Part shown: piece by piece, positions 12,606 through 24,356 of the stretch
Position numbering within the stretch: the first letter of the stretch is position 1
How the letters are laid out: each line of letters starts with the position of its first letter
Assembly (NCBI GenBank): GCA_001692895.1
Contig: KV748221.1
Location: 1,281,056-1,345,055 of the forward strand
Length of the DNA: 64,000 nucleotides
From: Cenococcum geophilum 1.58
Taxonomy: Eukaryota; Ascomycota; Dothideomycetes; Gloniales; Gloniaceae
Direction of reading: 5' to 3'
Notes under the pieces: model-generated
What the model saw: the letters and a program-made list of their open reading frames with translations, nothing else
What the model was told of the DNA's origin: nothing
The model's database searches: none
Made by a program: the position numbers and the translations under genes

Positions 12606-15600
12606 GTACAAGCTTAGAAGGTTCTATACAGGAAGAAGAAGAGATCTCTCTAGTTTCTAAAGCTAGAGGAGAAATCTCCTTTATACAACATAATGTAGGA
12701 AAAAGATAAGAAGTACAGCAAACTCTACTAGAAATAGGATTTAGGAGAAAAACAGATATTATCCTGGTACAAGAACCTAGTACCTGGAAAGATAGACAAA
12801 AAGGATCCTACTTCTCTATTCCACATCCTGCATTTAATCTTATCCTCCCTAGTAATCTAGCTATTCGCCCTAGAGTAGCTATCTATATAAGGAAAACTAG
12901 TTCTAGTGTTCTACAATATAGAACTAGGGAAGATATCTGCAAAGACACAGATATTATAGCATTAGAAATCTATGGCCAATTTAAAAGATTTCTATTATTT
13001 AATGTCTATAACGAGAGACAACTAGACAAGAACTCTAGAACCCAAAGAAATAGTACAAGTACTATCTCTAGGGCCATTCTAGAACTGGAAATAGACCTCC
13101 CTTTTGCACTAATAGGAGACTATAACCTACACCATATACGGTGGAACGCGCTAGCTAGGAATCCGACTAGAGAGGCTAAAGAACTAGTAGACTGGCTAGA
13201 CAAATATAACTGCCAACTACTAAATTTAGACGAACAGGAAGGGACCTTCTATAGATCTAATATAAGGGAAAAGTCTATTATAGACCTAGCCTTCTACTCA
13301 GGAAACTTTCAAGAAAATACCTAGGATAATTGGACTATAATAGAAGAAACAGGATCTGATCATAAGACTATAGCATTCTCTCTATTTACTAGAGAGACGC
13401 AAAGATACCTAAACCCCCTTCAAGAAACTCCTTTCTCTATAAAAAAGGCAAACTGGGAGCTTTTCTCTACTTCTCTAAAAGAACAAGCTCTAGAGCTAGA
13501 ACTAGAAGCGAAGCTTTTAGTACTAGAAGAACTAGTAGGAGAAACCCCCTATATAGAGATAGGAGAAAAAGGTCCCTTAGCCTCTCTAGAAGATTCTTAT
13601 AGACTTAGGGATAGAAGCTTTAGTACGCTAGTAGATAATCTAGCAATAGATCTTACTAGTTGTATAAAGCTAGCAGCAGAGAAAGCTATCCCTAGATCTA
13701 GAACCTATGAATTCTCTAAACCTTAGTGGAATAAAGGGCTCCTAAAGAAAAGACAAAAAATGGCAAAACTAGGAAGACTTCAAGAGGAATAACCGACTAG
13801 AAGCTCTAGACTAGAAGCCTATAAAGAAGCTAAAAATCAATACTTCTACGCAATAAGGGAAGCTAAAACTAGCTGCTGGAATAGCTTCCTAGAAAAAGCA
13901 CAAGGAAAGGAGGTCTTTACTGCCCTAAAATACACAAAGGAGAGAACATTGCGAATAATCCCTAGTCTACGGTATAGCAAAGACGGGAATACTAGACTAG
14001 TAGAAAGCTTCGAGGACCAATGCAAAGCTTTTATAACTACTCTATTCCCTAAACCCCCCTCTACTAGCCCTATAGAGTGGAAGGACTATATAACAGACAA
14101 TAAATGGGAATGGCCAGAACTAGAGAAAATAGAAGTTAAACAAGCAATTTTTTCTAGCTCTAATAAAAAGGCTCCAGGACCAGACGGGATATCTTTTACA
14201 ATTCTATAAAAGGCCTACCCTATTATAGAAGATCTTCTATATAGAATCTATAGGATTTTGTTCATCCTAGGCTATCAGCCAAAGGTCTGGAGAGAAGCTC
14301 GAGGAGTTATTCTCCCTAAAGCAAATAAGGAGGACTATTCCTTACCAAAGTCCTATAGACCTATCTCCTTACTAAACTGCCTAGGAAAGACTCTAGAAAA
14401 GATCTTTGCCACTAGATTAGGATATCTAGCTAATACTACTAGCTTACTTCAAGATTCTCAACTAGGAGGAAGAAGACAGCGGTCCGCAATAGACGTAGTC
14501 TTACTACTCCTAAATAATATCCAATCTAAAAATAGTAGGAAAAAAGCTAGACAAAGAATAGCTACTACGTTATTCCTAGACGTAAAAGGGGCTTTTGACC
14601 ATGTCTCCGCAAACCAGCTTCTATCTATCTGTAAGGAACTAGGACTACCTATAGCGTTTACACAATGGGTAGCTACCTTCCTTAGCAATAGAAAGCTACA
14701 GCTCTCCTTTAATAGGCAAATACAAGAAAAAGTAGAACTAGAAACAAGGATACCACAGGGTTCGCCTATCTCCCCCATTTTATTTCTACTATATCTACGC
14801 AACATCTGCAGGCTAGAGACAGAAGGAGCCTATTCCCTTAGCTATATGGACGATTTTGCAATTACGGTTACTTCAAACTCAGCTAAATCTAATTGCAAAA
14901 AGCTAGAGAGGATTGCGCGAGAGCTAATGTCTAGAGCTAAGGAAGCTGCTATTAGCTTTGACATTGACAAAACAGAGCTTATACACTTCTATAATAAGCG
15001 TACTACTATAGAAGAAGGGCTAAAGCTAGGAGACGTAGAAATATCCCCTAAACCCCTAGTTAGGTAGTTAGGAGTATTCCTAGACTCTAAGCTTACTTTT
15101 AAACAACATGTAGAAATAAAAATCTCTAAAGCAAAAGCAGNCTTCTATTTAATTAGAAGACTAGGAAATACACAAAGAGGTCTATCTCTACAAGCCCTAC
15201 GGCAGCTCTATATAGCTTGTGTTACTACTATAGCAGACTATAGAATACAATGCTGGTGGAAAAGCATATCTAGAGACTACCTACTAGCTAGGTACCAATC
15301 TCTACAAAATAAGGCCCTAAAACTAGTTTTAGGAGCGTTTAGAGGATCTCCTAGCCAAGCTATAGAGATTGAAGCCTCTATTCCTCCTCCTAGAATTAGA
15401 TTTAAAAAGCTTTGCAATAGCTACGCATTAAGAATCCTAAAATTCAAGGAAAACCATGCAATTAAAAAGGCCTATATAGAAGAGAACGATAAAGACAAGG
15501 ACGAACTAGCAACTAGCTCTTGTTCTAGTTCTAAAAACTCTACTATAAGGCACTTACTACAGCCAAAAACATAGCTACTATCCCTAGTATCTAGAGCTCA

Positions 15601-16684
15601 GCAGCTAGTTCAGAACTGGAAAATAGAGAAAATCTCTCTAAAGTGGCAAAAACTATGGTCTCCTCCTATATCTGCATCCTTCTCTATCTCTAAGAGTAGT
15701 AAGAAAGAAGCTGCACAAGAACATCTAAGACTAGTAGAAAATCTACAAGAATCCCTAGAGTGGGACCTAGTAGATATATACTATACAGATGGCTCTAAAG
15801 ATAGTAAATTAAATGTAGCAGCCGTATGTAAAATAGGAGAGAGAAATAGGATTAAATATGCAATAAACTGGAATCTAGGGCCCTATATGGAAATTATAGA
15901 CGCAGAACTTTACGCAGTCTATAGGGCCCTAGAACACCTAAAACAATAAAGACTAGAAGAGAAACAGGTTTATATCTTTATAGATAGCTAAGTGGCTATT
16001 AAGAGATTATAGCTTAATTCTCTTACAGGGGGACAAGAACTAGTCTTTAAAATCACGTAAAGCTGTTCCTATTTAGCTAGTAAGGGGATCTCTATTAACT
16101 TCTATTAGGTTCCTAGCCATTTAGGAATCTATAGAAACGAAATAGTAGATAAGCTAGCTAAAAAGGGCCTCTTTAGAAGAAAACTATAATCTTTTTATAC
16201 TTCTCTAGCCTACCTAGGGAGACGAGCAAGAGAAAAGATACTAGAATAGTGGAAAGACAATTAGTAACAGAATAAAAGTAAAGGAAAACACTATACTAGA
16301 ATCTGTAAAGGAAACTACCCCTTTTCTTTTAAAGCCCCTAAGGATAAATATCCTAAAAGGCTATACTTAGCTTTCTTTCAACTAAAACTAGGAAAAGGCT
16401 TCTTTAAATCCTTCTCTAAAACAATAGGGAAGGATAAAGAAGGTAGATGCTTTAGGGGCTATACCGTAGTACAAACCCCTACGCATCTCTTACTAGAATA
16501 TAGACTATACTGGGAAAATAGAAAGGAAATGCACAGACAAATAGCCTCTTCTCTCTTACTAGAGAAGCTTTTTTGTACAAAGAAAGGAAGAGGGGCACTT
16601 TTTCTATTTCTAAGTAGGACAAAAATAGCTACTGGAAAGTGGCTAAGAGCAGCAGGATCTCTAGAAGGAGGTAACTCCTACTAA
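12602..16684 (+). pseudogene. LINE-1 ORF2: endonuclease / reverse transcriptase / RNase H
   Basis: One frame of 1360 codons with 16 stops (TAA/TAG only). The start overlaps the ORF1 stop: the bases AATAAG at 12601-12606 were probably AATGAG, so ORF1 stop TGA and ORF2 start ATG shared ATGA. Domains in order: APE-type endonuclease at about 12660-13380 (FIQHNVGKR, QEPSTW, GDYNLHH, GSDHKT); RT at about 14160-15060 (KAPGPDGIS, SYRPISLLNCLGK, QGSPISPILFLLYL, intact YMDD at 14846-14857); RNase H at about 15770-16170 (YTDGSKD, AELYAVYRAL, VPSHLGI); and a C-terminal Cys/His remnant (HLLLEYRLYW, where the truncated copy has Cys for Tyr). The 269-codon open frame at 14258-15067 is the RT core. One base is N at 15141. 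Confidence 0.92.
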
Positions 16685-17015
16685 AGTCCTAGTAGATAGA
16701 CTATAGAAAGTAAAAGGATAGAAATAAACTACAAATAGGACAGGGACAGGCGTTAGGTTTACTTATTTTAATTCTTTCTACTATTTTTTTACCGTTTTCT
16801 TACTACCTAATAGTTGTTAGCAACCTAGTATTTACTAGGAAGCTGTAAATCCCTAGTCTAGGGATTTATAAACTACTAGGATATAGCTACTAGTACATAT
16901 TAAGCTGCCTAGAAAGGATTCATGTATATAGAACTATAGCGCCATAGCCTAGAGGCTGCATACGCAGTATTGTACGTAGTATAATACAACGGATATAAAA
17001 ATAAAAAAATAAATA
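16685..17015 (+). other. LINE-1 3' UTR and A-rich tail
   Basis: Non-coding, shared with the truncated copy at about 43968-44299 with few differences. It contains an inverted repeat AAATCCCTAGTCTAGGGATT at about 16847-16866 that could form a stem in the RNA, perhaps for recognition by the reverse transcriptase (inference). It ends in repeated ATAAA units. Confidence 0.75.
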
Positions 17016-17028
17016 ATCTACTTTGCTA
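17016..17028. repeat. LINE-1 target-site duplication, right copy
   Basis: ATCTACTTTGCTA, identical to 10456-10468. Confidence 0.92.
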
Positions 17029-17444
17029 TATATTATCGTCACTTATACTTACTTCGTAATAGTAAGGTAAATTACCTAGTATAGGATCTAGTCTATAGCC
17101 CATTCTATAAGATACAGTTAGCCTATTATAAGGAGACTCTTATAGGTATTATAAAACGGGAACTAGTGGTATATAGGGTATTATACCCCTATCCCTTACA
17201 CTAATATCGTCCTTAAAGGTGTGGCCCATATATATAATTAAGACACTAACTTCCTCGCGTTAAGTCGTAAATAGATAACCTTATTAATTAAATATATAAC
17301 TAAAATGGGGTGTAATTATATATTTGGTATTATAGATTTTATATAGCTTACTTAATATACTAATTCTAAAAATTGGGTTGTAAAAAGCTACTGCTTTAGG
17401 CTCTAGCACTTCCTCCTTTAAAGAGCTCTAGTAATACGGCAGAA
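17029..17444. other. End of Gypsy-B LTR, then unassigned RIP-decayed DNA
   Basis: The Gypsy-B LTR probably ends at 17061. From 17062 to 17439 I recognise nothing: AT-rich, no open frame, no clear repeat. The last five bases, CAGAA (17440-17444), are the left target duplication of Gypsy-C. Confidence 0.5.
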
Positions 17445-17629
17445 TGTTACAGTGCTGCAATAAAGTAGACTAAATAACTACGTTATGGTATAAAGAGGAG
17501 AAGAAGGTAAAAGGGGTATTGTATATAAATAGTAGGGCCAGCCGCCAAGGCGCTAGTGGTGGGCTAGCTAATAGTAGGAGATAGTACAAGACAGTATGGA
17601 ACAGTATGCGATAGGTTAGTGCCGTAACA
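17445..17629 (-). repeat. Gypsy-C 3' LTR
   Basis: 185 bp, TGTTAC...GTAACA on the plus strand, matching 24357-24541 except for six transitions. Confidence 0.93.
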
Positions 17630-17644
17630 GTACTCCTCTCCCCT
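17630..17644 (-). promoter_or_regulatory. Gypsy-C polypurine tract
   Basis: Read on the minus strand as AGGGGAGAGGAGTAC directly before the LTR start TGTTACGGCAC. It would prime plus-strand DNA synthesis. The final GTAC before TGT is shared with Gypsy-B, Gypsy-F and family I. Confidence 0.85.
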
Positions 17645-17807
17645 AGAAGGTTTGGTCCCTAAACTAAACAAGTAGCTCTAAAAACAGAATGTTACGGTAC
17701 TAGCAAATTACCGACAGATTACCGTCACGTAATGGCAAATAGCGGTTATATAACCGGTGGAAAACGGTGGATTATAGGCAGTATACGGGTTCGCGCGGAG
17801 ATATCGG

Positions 17808-17987
17808 TTCCGCTTACCGCTCTTAGCCGAGCCAATGGCGATTTTCTATCCCAGGGATAGAAAATCCTAATTAGCCAGCTTAACGAATAGCGTCGGCAGA
17901 ACTCCACACCGCCACCCGAATTGACTAGGCGTGGCGCTCTTAGTAAGAATCTGACCAATTAGACAACTTTAACTGGTGGTTAAAGTT
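17808..17987 (+). repeat. Hairpin/palindrome module, copy 2 (best preserved, in Gypsy-C)
   Basis: The hairpin at 17840-17866 is a perfect 27-bp palindrome: arms GATTTTCTATCCC and GGGATAGAAAATC around one A. It is flanked on the left by TTCCGCTTACCG and on the right by CCTAATTAGCCAGCTTAACG and a GGCAGAACTC block. A second, imperfect 23-bp palindrome lies at 17965-17987 (AACTTTAACTG / TGGTTAAAGTT). It lies between the chromodomain end and the polypurine tract of Gypsy-C. Confidence 0.75.
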
Positions 17988-18009
17988 CTATAAGATCTTA
18001 ACTTCTCTA

Positions 18010-21000
18010 AATTATTATGGTCGTCGTTTACGGCCTTGGTATAGTAAGTCTTTTTTATCTTATACCCAGTCTAGGGGTCTAGGCTTCTTAGGGTGTTATT
18101 TATAGAACTTTAGTAGTGCGCGCTTGCACCCTTTTAGGGACTTCTCAGGTTCCCAGGTTTTCTTATTATAATACTTCCACTTAATGTAATACGTTAAGCT
18201 ATGCTCGTCCATTTATTCATTATATACGTCAAGAATCTTCTCAAATTCCCACTTATCCGTAATATTGCCGTCGTTATCCCTTTCGGCTATCCTACCTATA
18301 ATATTGCGACGTTCCTCTTTGTTAATACGTGCTTGGCCAGGGATCTCTTTAGGGAACCAGAGGCGGACTTTTAAAGTATAGAAAGACTTATTAACACGAA
18401 TATAGTTTAGGAGGTCCACTATAACTACCCCTTTATAGGCAGCTAAGACGGGCCAGGGTCTATTCTAGTTATTATCCCACTTCCTCTTAGGCCGGTTAGT
18501 CTTTATATTTTTAAGGCTAACTATAACTATATTATCCTTTTTAAATATTATACCTTTATCCCGCTTTATATTAGCGTTGTCTTTATAGCGTTACTAGGAG
18601 ATATAAGCTAGGGCTTTAAGCTAGGTTAAGATACGCTTAAAGCGGTTGGTAATAGTATTAGCTTATAGGTACTCCTTCTTTGTATATACAGACAGGGCTA
18701 ATAGCTAGGGGCCCGCTAGTTTGACGCCTAGACGTGGGTTATAGCCATAGTTAGCAAAGAACGGTGAAATTCCCGTGGTCTTATTAACCTAGTTATTTAT
18801 AGCAAACTCAGTAAGGGGGAGCCAATCTACCCAGTCGTCTTAGGTAAAGCTTACGAAGGCGCGTAGGTACTTATTTATTACTACATTAACGATCTCGGTC
18901 TAACTATCTGTTTTAGGGTACTATACAGAACTAGGGCTTAGAGTTACCTTTAGGCGCTAGTTTAGGCAACGCTAGAAGTTAGAAACAAATAAAGAGCCTT
19001 TATCGGAAACAATAGTATTTAGAGCGCCGTGTAACTTATAGATAGTGTAGATAAATGCTTTAACAAGCTCCTTAGTGTCTAGGCTAGTAATAGGAATAAG
19101 GTGTCTCATCTTCGTTAGGCGGTTAATAACGACAAAGATATATCTATATGTTTTGCCGTTGCGAAGGCACTTAGGCAGGTTAATAACGTAGTTAATAGAG
19201 ATATTAGTCTATGGGCGGACTGGTAGTTCTAGTAGTTTTAGGAAACCTAGTAGTGCTAAGCGTAGGGTCTTTATGCGGAAGTAGAGAGCGCAGTATTTTA
19301 TAAAGGTAGCCATAAACTATAAAATACCTAGCTACTAATAGGTTCGATTAAGAAGGTTTAGTGTCTTAACGCGGCCCGGGTGGCCCGTAGGGCCCAAACT
19401 ATACATACGGTATATAACTTCTAGTTGGAGTTTAGGTGAATTAGGGACAAATACTTAATTCCTATAGTAGATTAGGCCGTTAATAATTAAATATTCGGAT
19501 TTATTATAGCGGAGTAACTTCCTAATCTGCTTAGGCCAACGGCGTGCTTTACAGCCTTCCTATTTGCGTAGCGTAGCTAATATATTCCTAGCGAGCTCAT
19601 TTTCCTTATAGGCATTCTTAATAAGCTCCTTAAGGGGTTTTTTCTCCAGCTCTAGGTCTATTACTATAATAAAGTCTTTAACGCTCTGGTCTTAAGACTC
19701 GCTTAGTAGCTCTTCTAGGATAGCGGGGTTAACTTTTTCTAGTAGTAAGATAACGCGGTCTTGGTGTCGTAAACGTTTGTTATTAGCACTAGCAGGTGCT
19801 ACGCCCGGGAGGCGGCTAAGAGCATCTAGGATTATAGCTTTAGTGCTAGGCCTATAGGTAATAATAAAGTTAAACTAGAAAAGGAACTTAGCCTAGCGGA
19901 CTTGGCGCTAGTTTAGTTGTTTCGTTATTATAAAAGTCTAGAGGTTCTTATAGTCTATAATAATTTTAAATAGCTGTTTAGTTCCCTGCAGTTTAGGGCG
20001 CTATTTTTTTAGTGCCTTAACAATTGCTAGGAGCTCCTTATCGTATATTTTATAGTTATATTTAGGGGCTAAGTGCTTAGCGGAGAAGAATGCGACTGGC
20101 TTAAGCTTATTACCTTTATTGGCTTAGTAGAGTACTTTACCTAAAGCCTAGTTTAAGGCGTCTGTCTCTACCACAGTCTTCTTTATATAGTCGTAATACG
20201 CTAGGACTGGTGCTATAGTAAACGCTATTTTTAGGGTTTGGAACGCCTGTGCTTAATCGGGGCCCCATAACCAGTTAGTGCTCTTCTTTAGTAGCCTAGT
20301 TATAGGCTTAACTACTGCTAAGTAGCCTTGGATAAATCGTTAGTAGAAGTTCGCGAAGCTAAGAAATTGTTATAGTTCTTTAATTGACGTCGGGTCCTTC
20401 TATTTCTATAAGGCCTGTACCTTCTTAGGGTCTATAGTTATGCCATTGGTTAAGATAATTAAACTAAGGTATTTTGTTTTAGTAGCATAAAACTTAGACT
20501 TATTAATATTAATCTGGAGTCCAGCATTACTAAGTCTCTAAATGATTTCATTTATATATTTTATATGCTCGGCGCGTGTTTTAGAGAAAACAAGGACATT
20601 ATTAAGGTACGTGGTGCAGTAGTTATTAAGGGCGTTATGTAAAACATGGTTAATATAGTTTTGGAACATAGCGGGCGCATTATAGAGACCAAATAGTGTA
20701 ACTAATATCTTATAGAGTCCAAACCGGGTAATAAATGCTATAAGCCACTTATAGCCTTCCGCGATCCAGATCCGGTTAAACGCAGCAATTACATTAAGCT
20801 TAGTAAAGTATTTAGCACCATAAAGTGCGTCAAGTGTCTCGCGGATTAGTGGCAATGGGTACCGATTCTTAATAGTAACTGTGTTTAGGCCTCGGTAGTC
20901 ATAGCAGATTCGTACACCGCCGCCCGGCTTCGTAGCAAGGAGAAGTAGTACGGCAGCTGGTAAGGTCAATTTGCGGATAAAACCCTTATCTAGCATCTCA

Positions 21001-22500
21001 TTAATCTACTTTTTTACACAGCTAAGTTTAGTAGGTAAGAGTGGTCTATTTTTATAATACGGGGCCTAGTTTCTAGGGATAATCTTAATTTTATGGTCCT
21101 ATGGTCGGTAAGGGGGCAGCTTATCTGCGTTTTTAAGGAGGAAATGCTTAATATATTTACGAAACTCCTTTAGTAGGCATTATAAAATATCTTCGCGGGT
21201 TAATCCTGGTTTGCCTTTTAGGAATTTTTCAATATTAGTATCGACTATCTTCCGGCGTAGAAGCTCAGGCTTAGTTTTTAGGTTTGTCTTAAGGAAGTTA
21301 TAAAAATAAGGGGGTAGCGCTTTACGGGCTTCTTTCATTGTATAGTCGCCTTCTACTAGTTGGCGGAAAGACTTTTCTAATAGGTTCGGTACTTCTATTA
21401 GGCCTATAGGTAGCTCTTTAAGCAGCTGTCGGTGCTCTTCTTATTTAACCATTTCTACCAGCTCCGCTATATGGATCCTTATTACCTTTACGCCTTTTTA
21501 TTTATAGAACTAGGTGAAATTAACGGTATAAGTGTATTTAATATCGTCTAGGTTGGGGCGTGTCTGGTTCTCCGGCGGTATAGCTGGGCTAGCGTAGCTC
21601 GGTTAGCCTAGGGGGGCGGAAATAAGGCGGCGGCCTTACACGGTACGCGCGGGGGACGGGTATAAGGTTAGGCGCTATAGGGGGAAGGTCTTAATTGCTC
21701 TGGTTTTGGTCTTAGCTATAACGTCCTTAGCTATTATACGTGCGGTCATATATGCGTATGGCAAATAACTTAAAGTTAGGTATCTTATCGGCTGGCCTAG
21801 GTTAAGCAGGTGTACGTAAGGGACTTATAGTTTTGGTAGTGTTCGTTTTTTTAGAAATAGGTTAGTAGTCTAGTCTTCTAGGATCTCTACTTTATTTACT
21901 ATGTATATTAGTTTACCGGTATTAGGCACCTCTTTTACTATTAGCTAACAGTATCTAAGCGTTGGCCGTACGATGCGTCCGCGTGGTGCTACTTAGTTAT
22001 AGTTACAAATGTGCCATAGGAGACAGTTATAGGCATAGTAATTAGAGTTAAACTTAAGCTCTAGGATGGGGAAGTCTATTCTTAGGTTATACTTTTTAAG
22101 CTAGGGTATTCTAAGGATTACTAGTATTAAGGGTAATAACTTTATAATATAGAAAAGCATAGATTCTATATAGTGGCCGATTATTATTTTTGCTGTAAAG
22201 TAATGGGTAATAGAGCTAGATGGGAGTCCGTTAGCAAGGCGGAGTGGTTTTAGGACTAGGAGTCTTTTTATTATAATATTATGCTTTTTTATAAGCGAGT
22301 CTTTGTCTATAAACGCTGGTGCTATACTACCACTATTAACGAGGCTTAATGTTTTAATAAAGACTTCTAGAAGTAGGTTGCGTAGTAAGGAAAGGTAGGT
22401 CTAAATAAGGATGGCATTCCTATCATTATTTGCTATTTTAAGATTAAGTGGCAGCCGGCTTAAAATAAGGTCTAACTGATCTAGTAGCATAGATCTAATT
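18010..22500 (-). pseudogene. Gypsy-C pol: protease, RT, RNase H, integrase, chromodomain
   Basis: Read on the minus strand. Protease site at about 22300-22345 (VNSGSIAPAFIDK, catalytic Asp now Asn). RT at about 20540-21000, an open 152-codon stretch with KPGGGVRICYDYRGLN, NRYPLPLI and FTKLNV; the YxDD box reads YLNN. RNase H at about 19850-20260. Integrase at about 18560-19700 with INYVINLP (first Asp now Asn), IVSDKGSLF (second Asp kept) and SQTEIVN (Glu kept). The chromodomain at about 18060-18260 reads WEFEKILDVYNE, TYYIKWKYYNKKTWEP, the expected aromatic cage type. Codon phase differs from gag by -1, consistent with frameshift expression. Breaks are TAA/TAG. Chromodomains of this class may direct insertion into heterochromatin, which fits the setting. 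Confidence 0.9.
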
Positions 22501-24112
22501 CTTTTATCCTCCTCCCCGTATAGTTCTGACCCTTAGAGGCGACTTAGTCCAAGGGTTGGCCTTTTAATAACTGGATCATAGGGCTTAGCTAGTGGCTGTG
22601 GTCTTGGCTAGTATATCCTAACGTATCGGTCTCTAATGGTGTATATATGCTAGGGGGTACTTTACCAAGGACATAGCCAGTCTTACGGTTAGTGGTAACA
22701 CAGAGCACTTGTCCGTAGTTTACGTACGGGACCATCAGCTGGGGCTGTATTGGGGAAGGAAATCGTAGGGGTAGGTCTCTATGTCCGAACCCACGTCCTC
22801 GTCTACAGTTACCGCCTTAGTTGCTATCTCCTCTGCTAAAGAATCCACCGCGGCTAGGAAGGGGTTGGCGCAGTAGCATTAGGAGGGGATTTAGGTTCTT
22901 TATGGGGTCGTAAGCATCTTTCTAGTGACCTAGCTAACCACACGCTATACAGAGTCTATTATCCCAGCGATGTTTTTAAACATTATTAGGGAGGTTACTG
23001 CTACCACTGCCGAATTTAGCGGCGTCAAGGTCTATTAGGTTATTCCGTAATGCTAGTGCTAAGGTATTGTTAGGTAATATAGGTCAATAGCTACTAGTAG
23101 TGCTTAGCTTAGCGGTATTTAGCTTTATTTAATGGGCGTGGTTCTATAGGTTATAGGCAAATATATCCATCTGCTTACTCTAGCCCTTATAATCAGCATC
23201 GCCGATCTTATAGCTGAGGGTAAGGGCCAGGTCCTTTATTTTAGAAGAGATGTTCTTCTTAAGCAAATCCACTTTTTATTCCTCAGTCTTATTTGCTTTA
23301 ATCATTAACTCGTTAAGCTCTGCTTTCTAGGACCAGTAGTTACATTCGCCCTGGTTTAAGGTATCCAACTTATTTTTAGCTGCTTGGGTTATATCTATAG
23401 TCTTATAGTGCTTCCTTATATATACGAGCATAGACTCACGGTCGGAGAAGGTCCATTTGCTCGAGTCGTTTGGGTATATACGTAGTATATTAAGGCCATG
23501 CTTAACATAGTTATAAGCCTTATTTATTAGCATGTCTAACATATAGAGGACTTCGTCCATTGGGGTTTTAAAGCACTTTGCATCTCTTTAGAAAACGCCT
23601 TAGATCTTCGTTTCCTATATTTTAAAATTTTCTTATTTTTCAATTGGTGATCCCTTGCCATTAAATGGGGTTGGATCTTTTGCTTCACGCTTCTTCCTAC
23701 GGGGCTTAGGGAGGGGGGGGCCAGTAGCGGTGTTCTTATCGGTAATAGTTTAGGTAAGTATGGTAATCTAAGAGCTTAGACTTTGTATAGTCTTAGTATA
23801 TGCTAAAGCTTGCTGTTCAAGTGTCTTAAGAGAGTTAATTCTATGCTAAGCTTTCTTAAGTTAAGACTTTGCAGCTCGGCCTTCGTCGTAGACGGTCTAG
23901 AGACCGTTCTCAATACTGGTTAGGAAGGCTGCGCATATAGAGAGGTATTAGGAGGTTCCTACCACATTAAGGTCCTTGGGGTACTCAGGACTATTCCTAA
24001 TCGCCCAGGCGATATTAGTGTGGAAGGTATTAAAGAAGTAAGCGAGTACTTCGCGGGTGTTTATTGCCGGGGTATTTGTTGCCGGGGTATTATCCATATT
24101 ATGGTCGCCCAT
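22500..24112 (-). pseudogene. Gypsy-C gag with CCHC zinc knuckle
   Basis: The likely start is ATG at 24112 (MGDHNMDNTPATNTPA), the first ATG of a frame that holds the whole gag. The capsid-like part includes the open stretch 23327-23560 (MDEVLYMLDMLINKAYNYV). The zinc knuckle lies at about 22913-22951: CIACG, a stop in place of Gln, LGH, then the last Cys apparently Tyr, i.e. C-x2-C-x4-H-x4-C. A Gly/Arg-rich tail follows. Gag would form the virus-like particle and bind RNA. A Pro-run and Lys/Arg block (GPPPPKPRRKKREAK) lies at about 23695-23740. Confidence 0.85.
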
Positions 24113-24356
24113 TTTAAGGGATCTGGGTAAGGCGATTAAAGTCTATAAGGCTGGCTGTAATACTAGGATTGTTAAAATTGTCTAGGATAATGCTGAGATT
24201 ATCTGGGACTGTCTGGGACTATGCTGAGGCTATGCTGAGACTGTGGTACTGTGTTGTTGGTTACATCGGGTCGCGATTATACTGGGAAAACGGAGATAGT
24301 GGACTAAAAAAAAAAAATAAAGATCGCGACGGGGCGCAATTAGAGATACCACAAAC
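24113..24356 (-). other. Gypsy-C 5' leader with candidate primer-binding site
   Basis: Between LTR and gag start. Five bases inside the LTR the minus strand reads TGGTATCTCTAATTGCGC (24334-24351), which begins TGG as a tRNA primer-binding site should; I cannot name the tRNA. A run of 12 A lies at about 24306-24317. There is a short open frame on the plus strand (24169-24375) with no support as a gene. Confidence 0.45.

Larger units (their letters stand above)
10469..17015 (+). mobile_element. LINE-1: full-length Tad1-like non-LTR retrotransposon
   Basis: Complete 6547-bp element bounded by perfect 13-bp target duplications. It has a ~660-bp 5' UTR, ORF1 with zinc knuckles, ORF2 with endonuclease, RT and RNase H, a ~330-bp 3' UTR and an A-rich tail (ATAAAAATAAAAAAATAAAT). 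Architecture and ORF contents match the fungal Tad1 clade. It sits in the 3' LTR of Gypsy-B. RIP load is light compared with its neighbours: ORF2 has 16 in-frame stops over 1360 codons, all TAA or TAG. Confidence 0.92.

Noticed and set aside
14458-14805. 115-codon minus-strand frame
   Set aside because: Antisense shadow of the LINE RT domain.
15141-15141. Ambiguous base N here and at 63220
   Set aside because: Assembly ambiguity, no biological meaning; neither changes a call.
17746-17958. 70-codon minus-strand frame across the hairpin module
   Set aside because: The block recurs with indels and stops in three other elements and contains a perfect hairpin; no protein motif.
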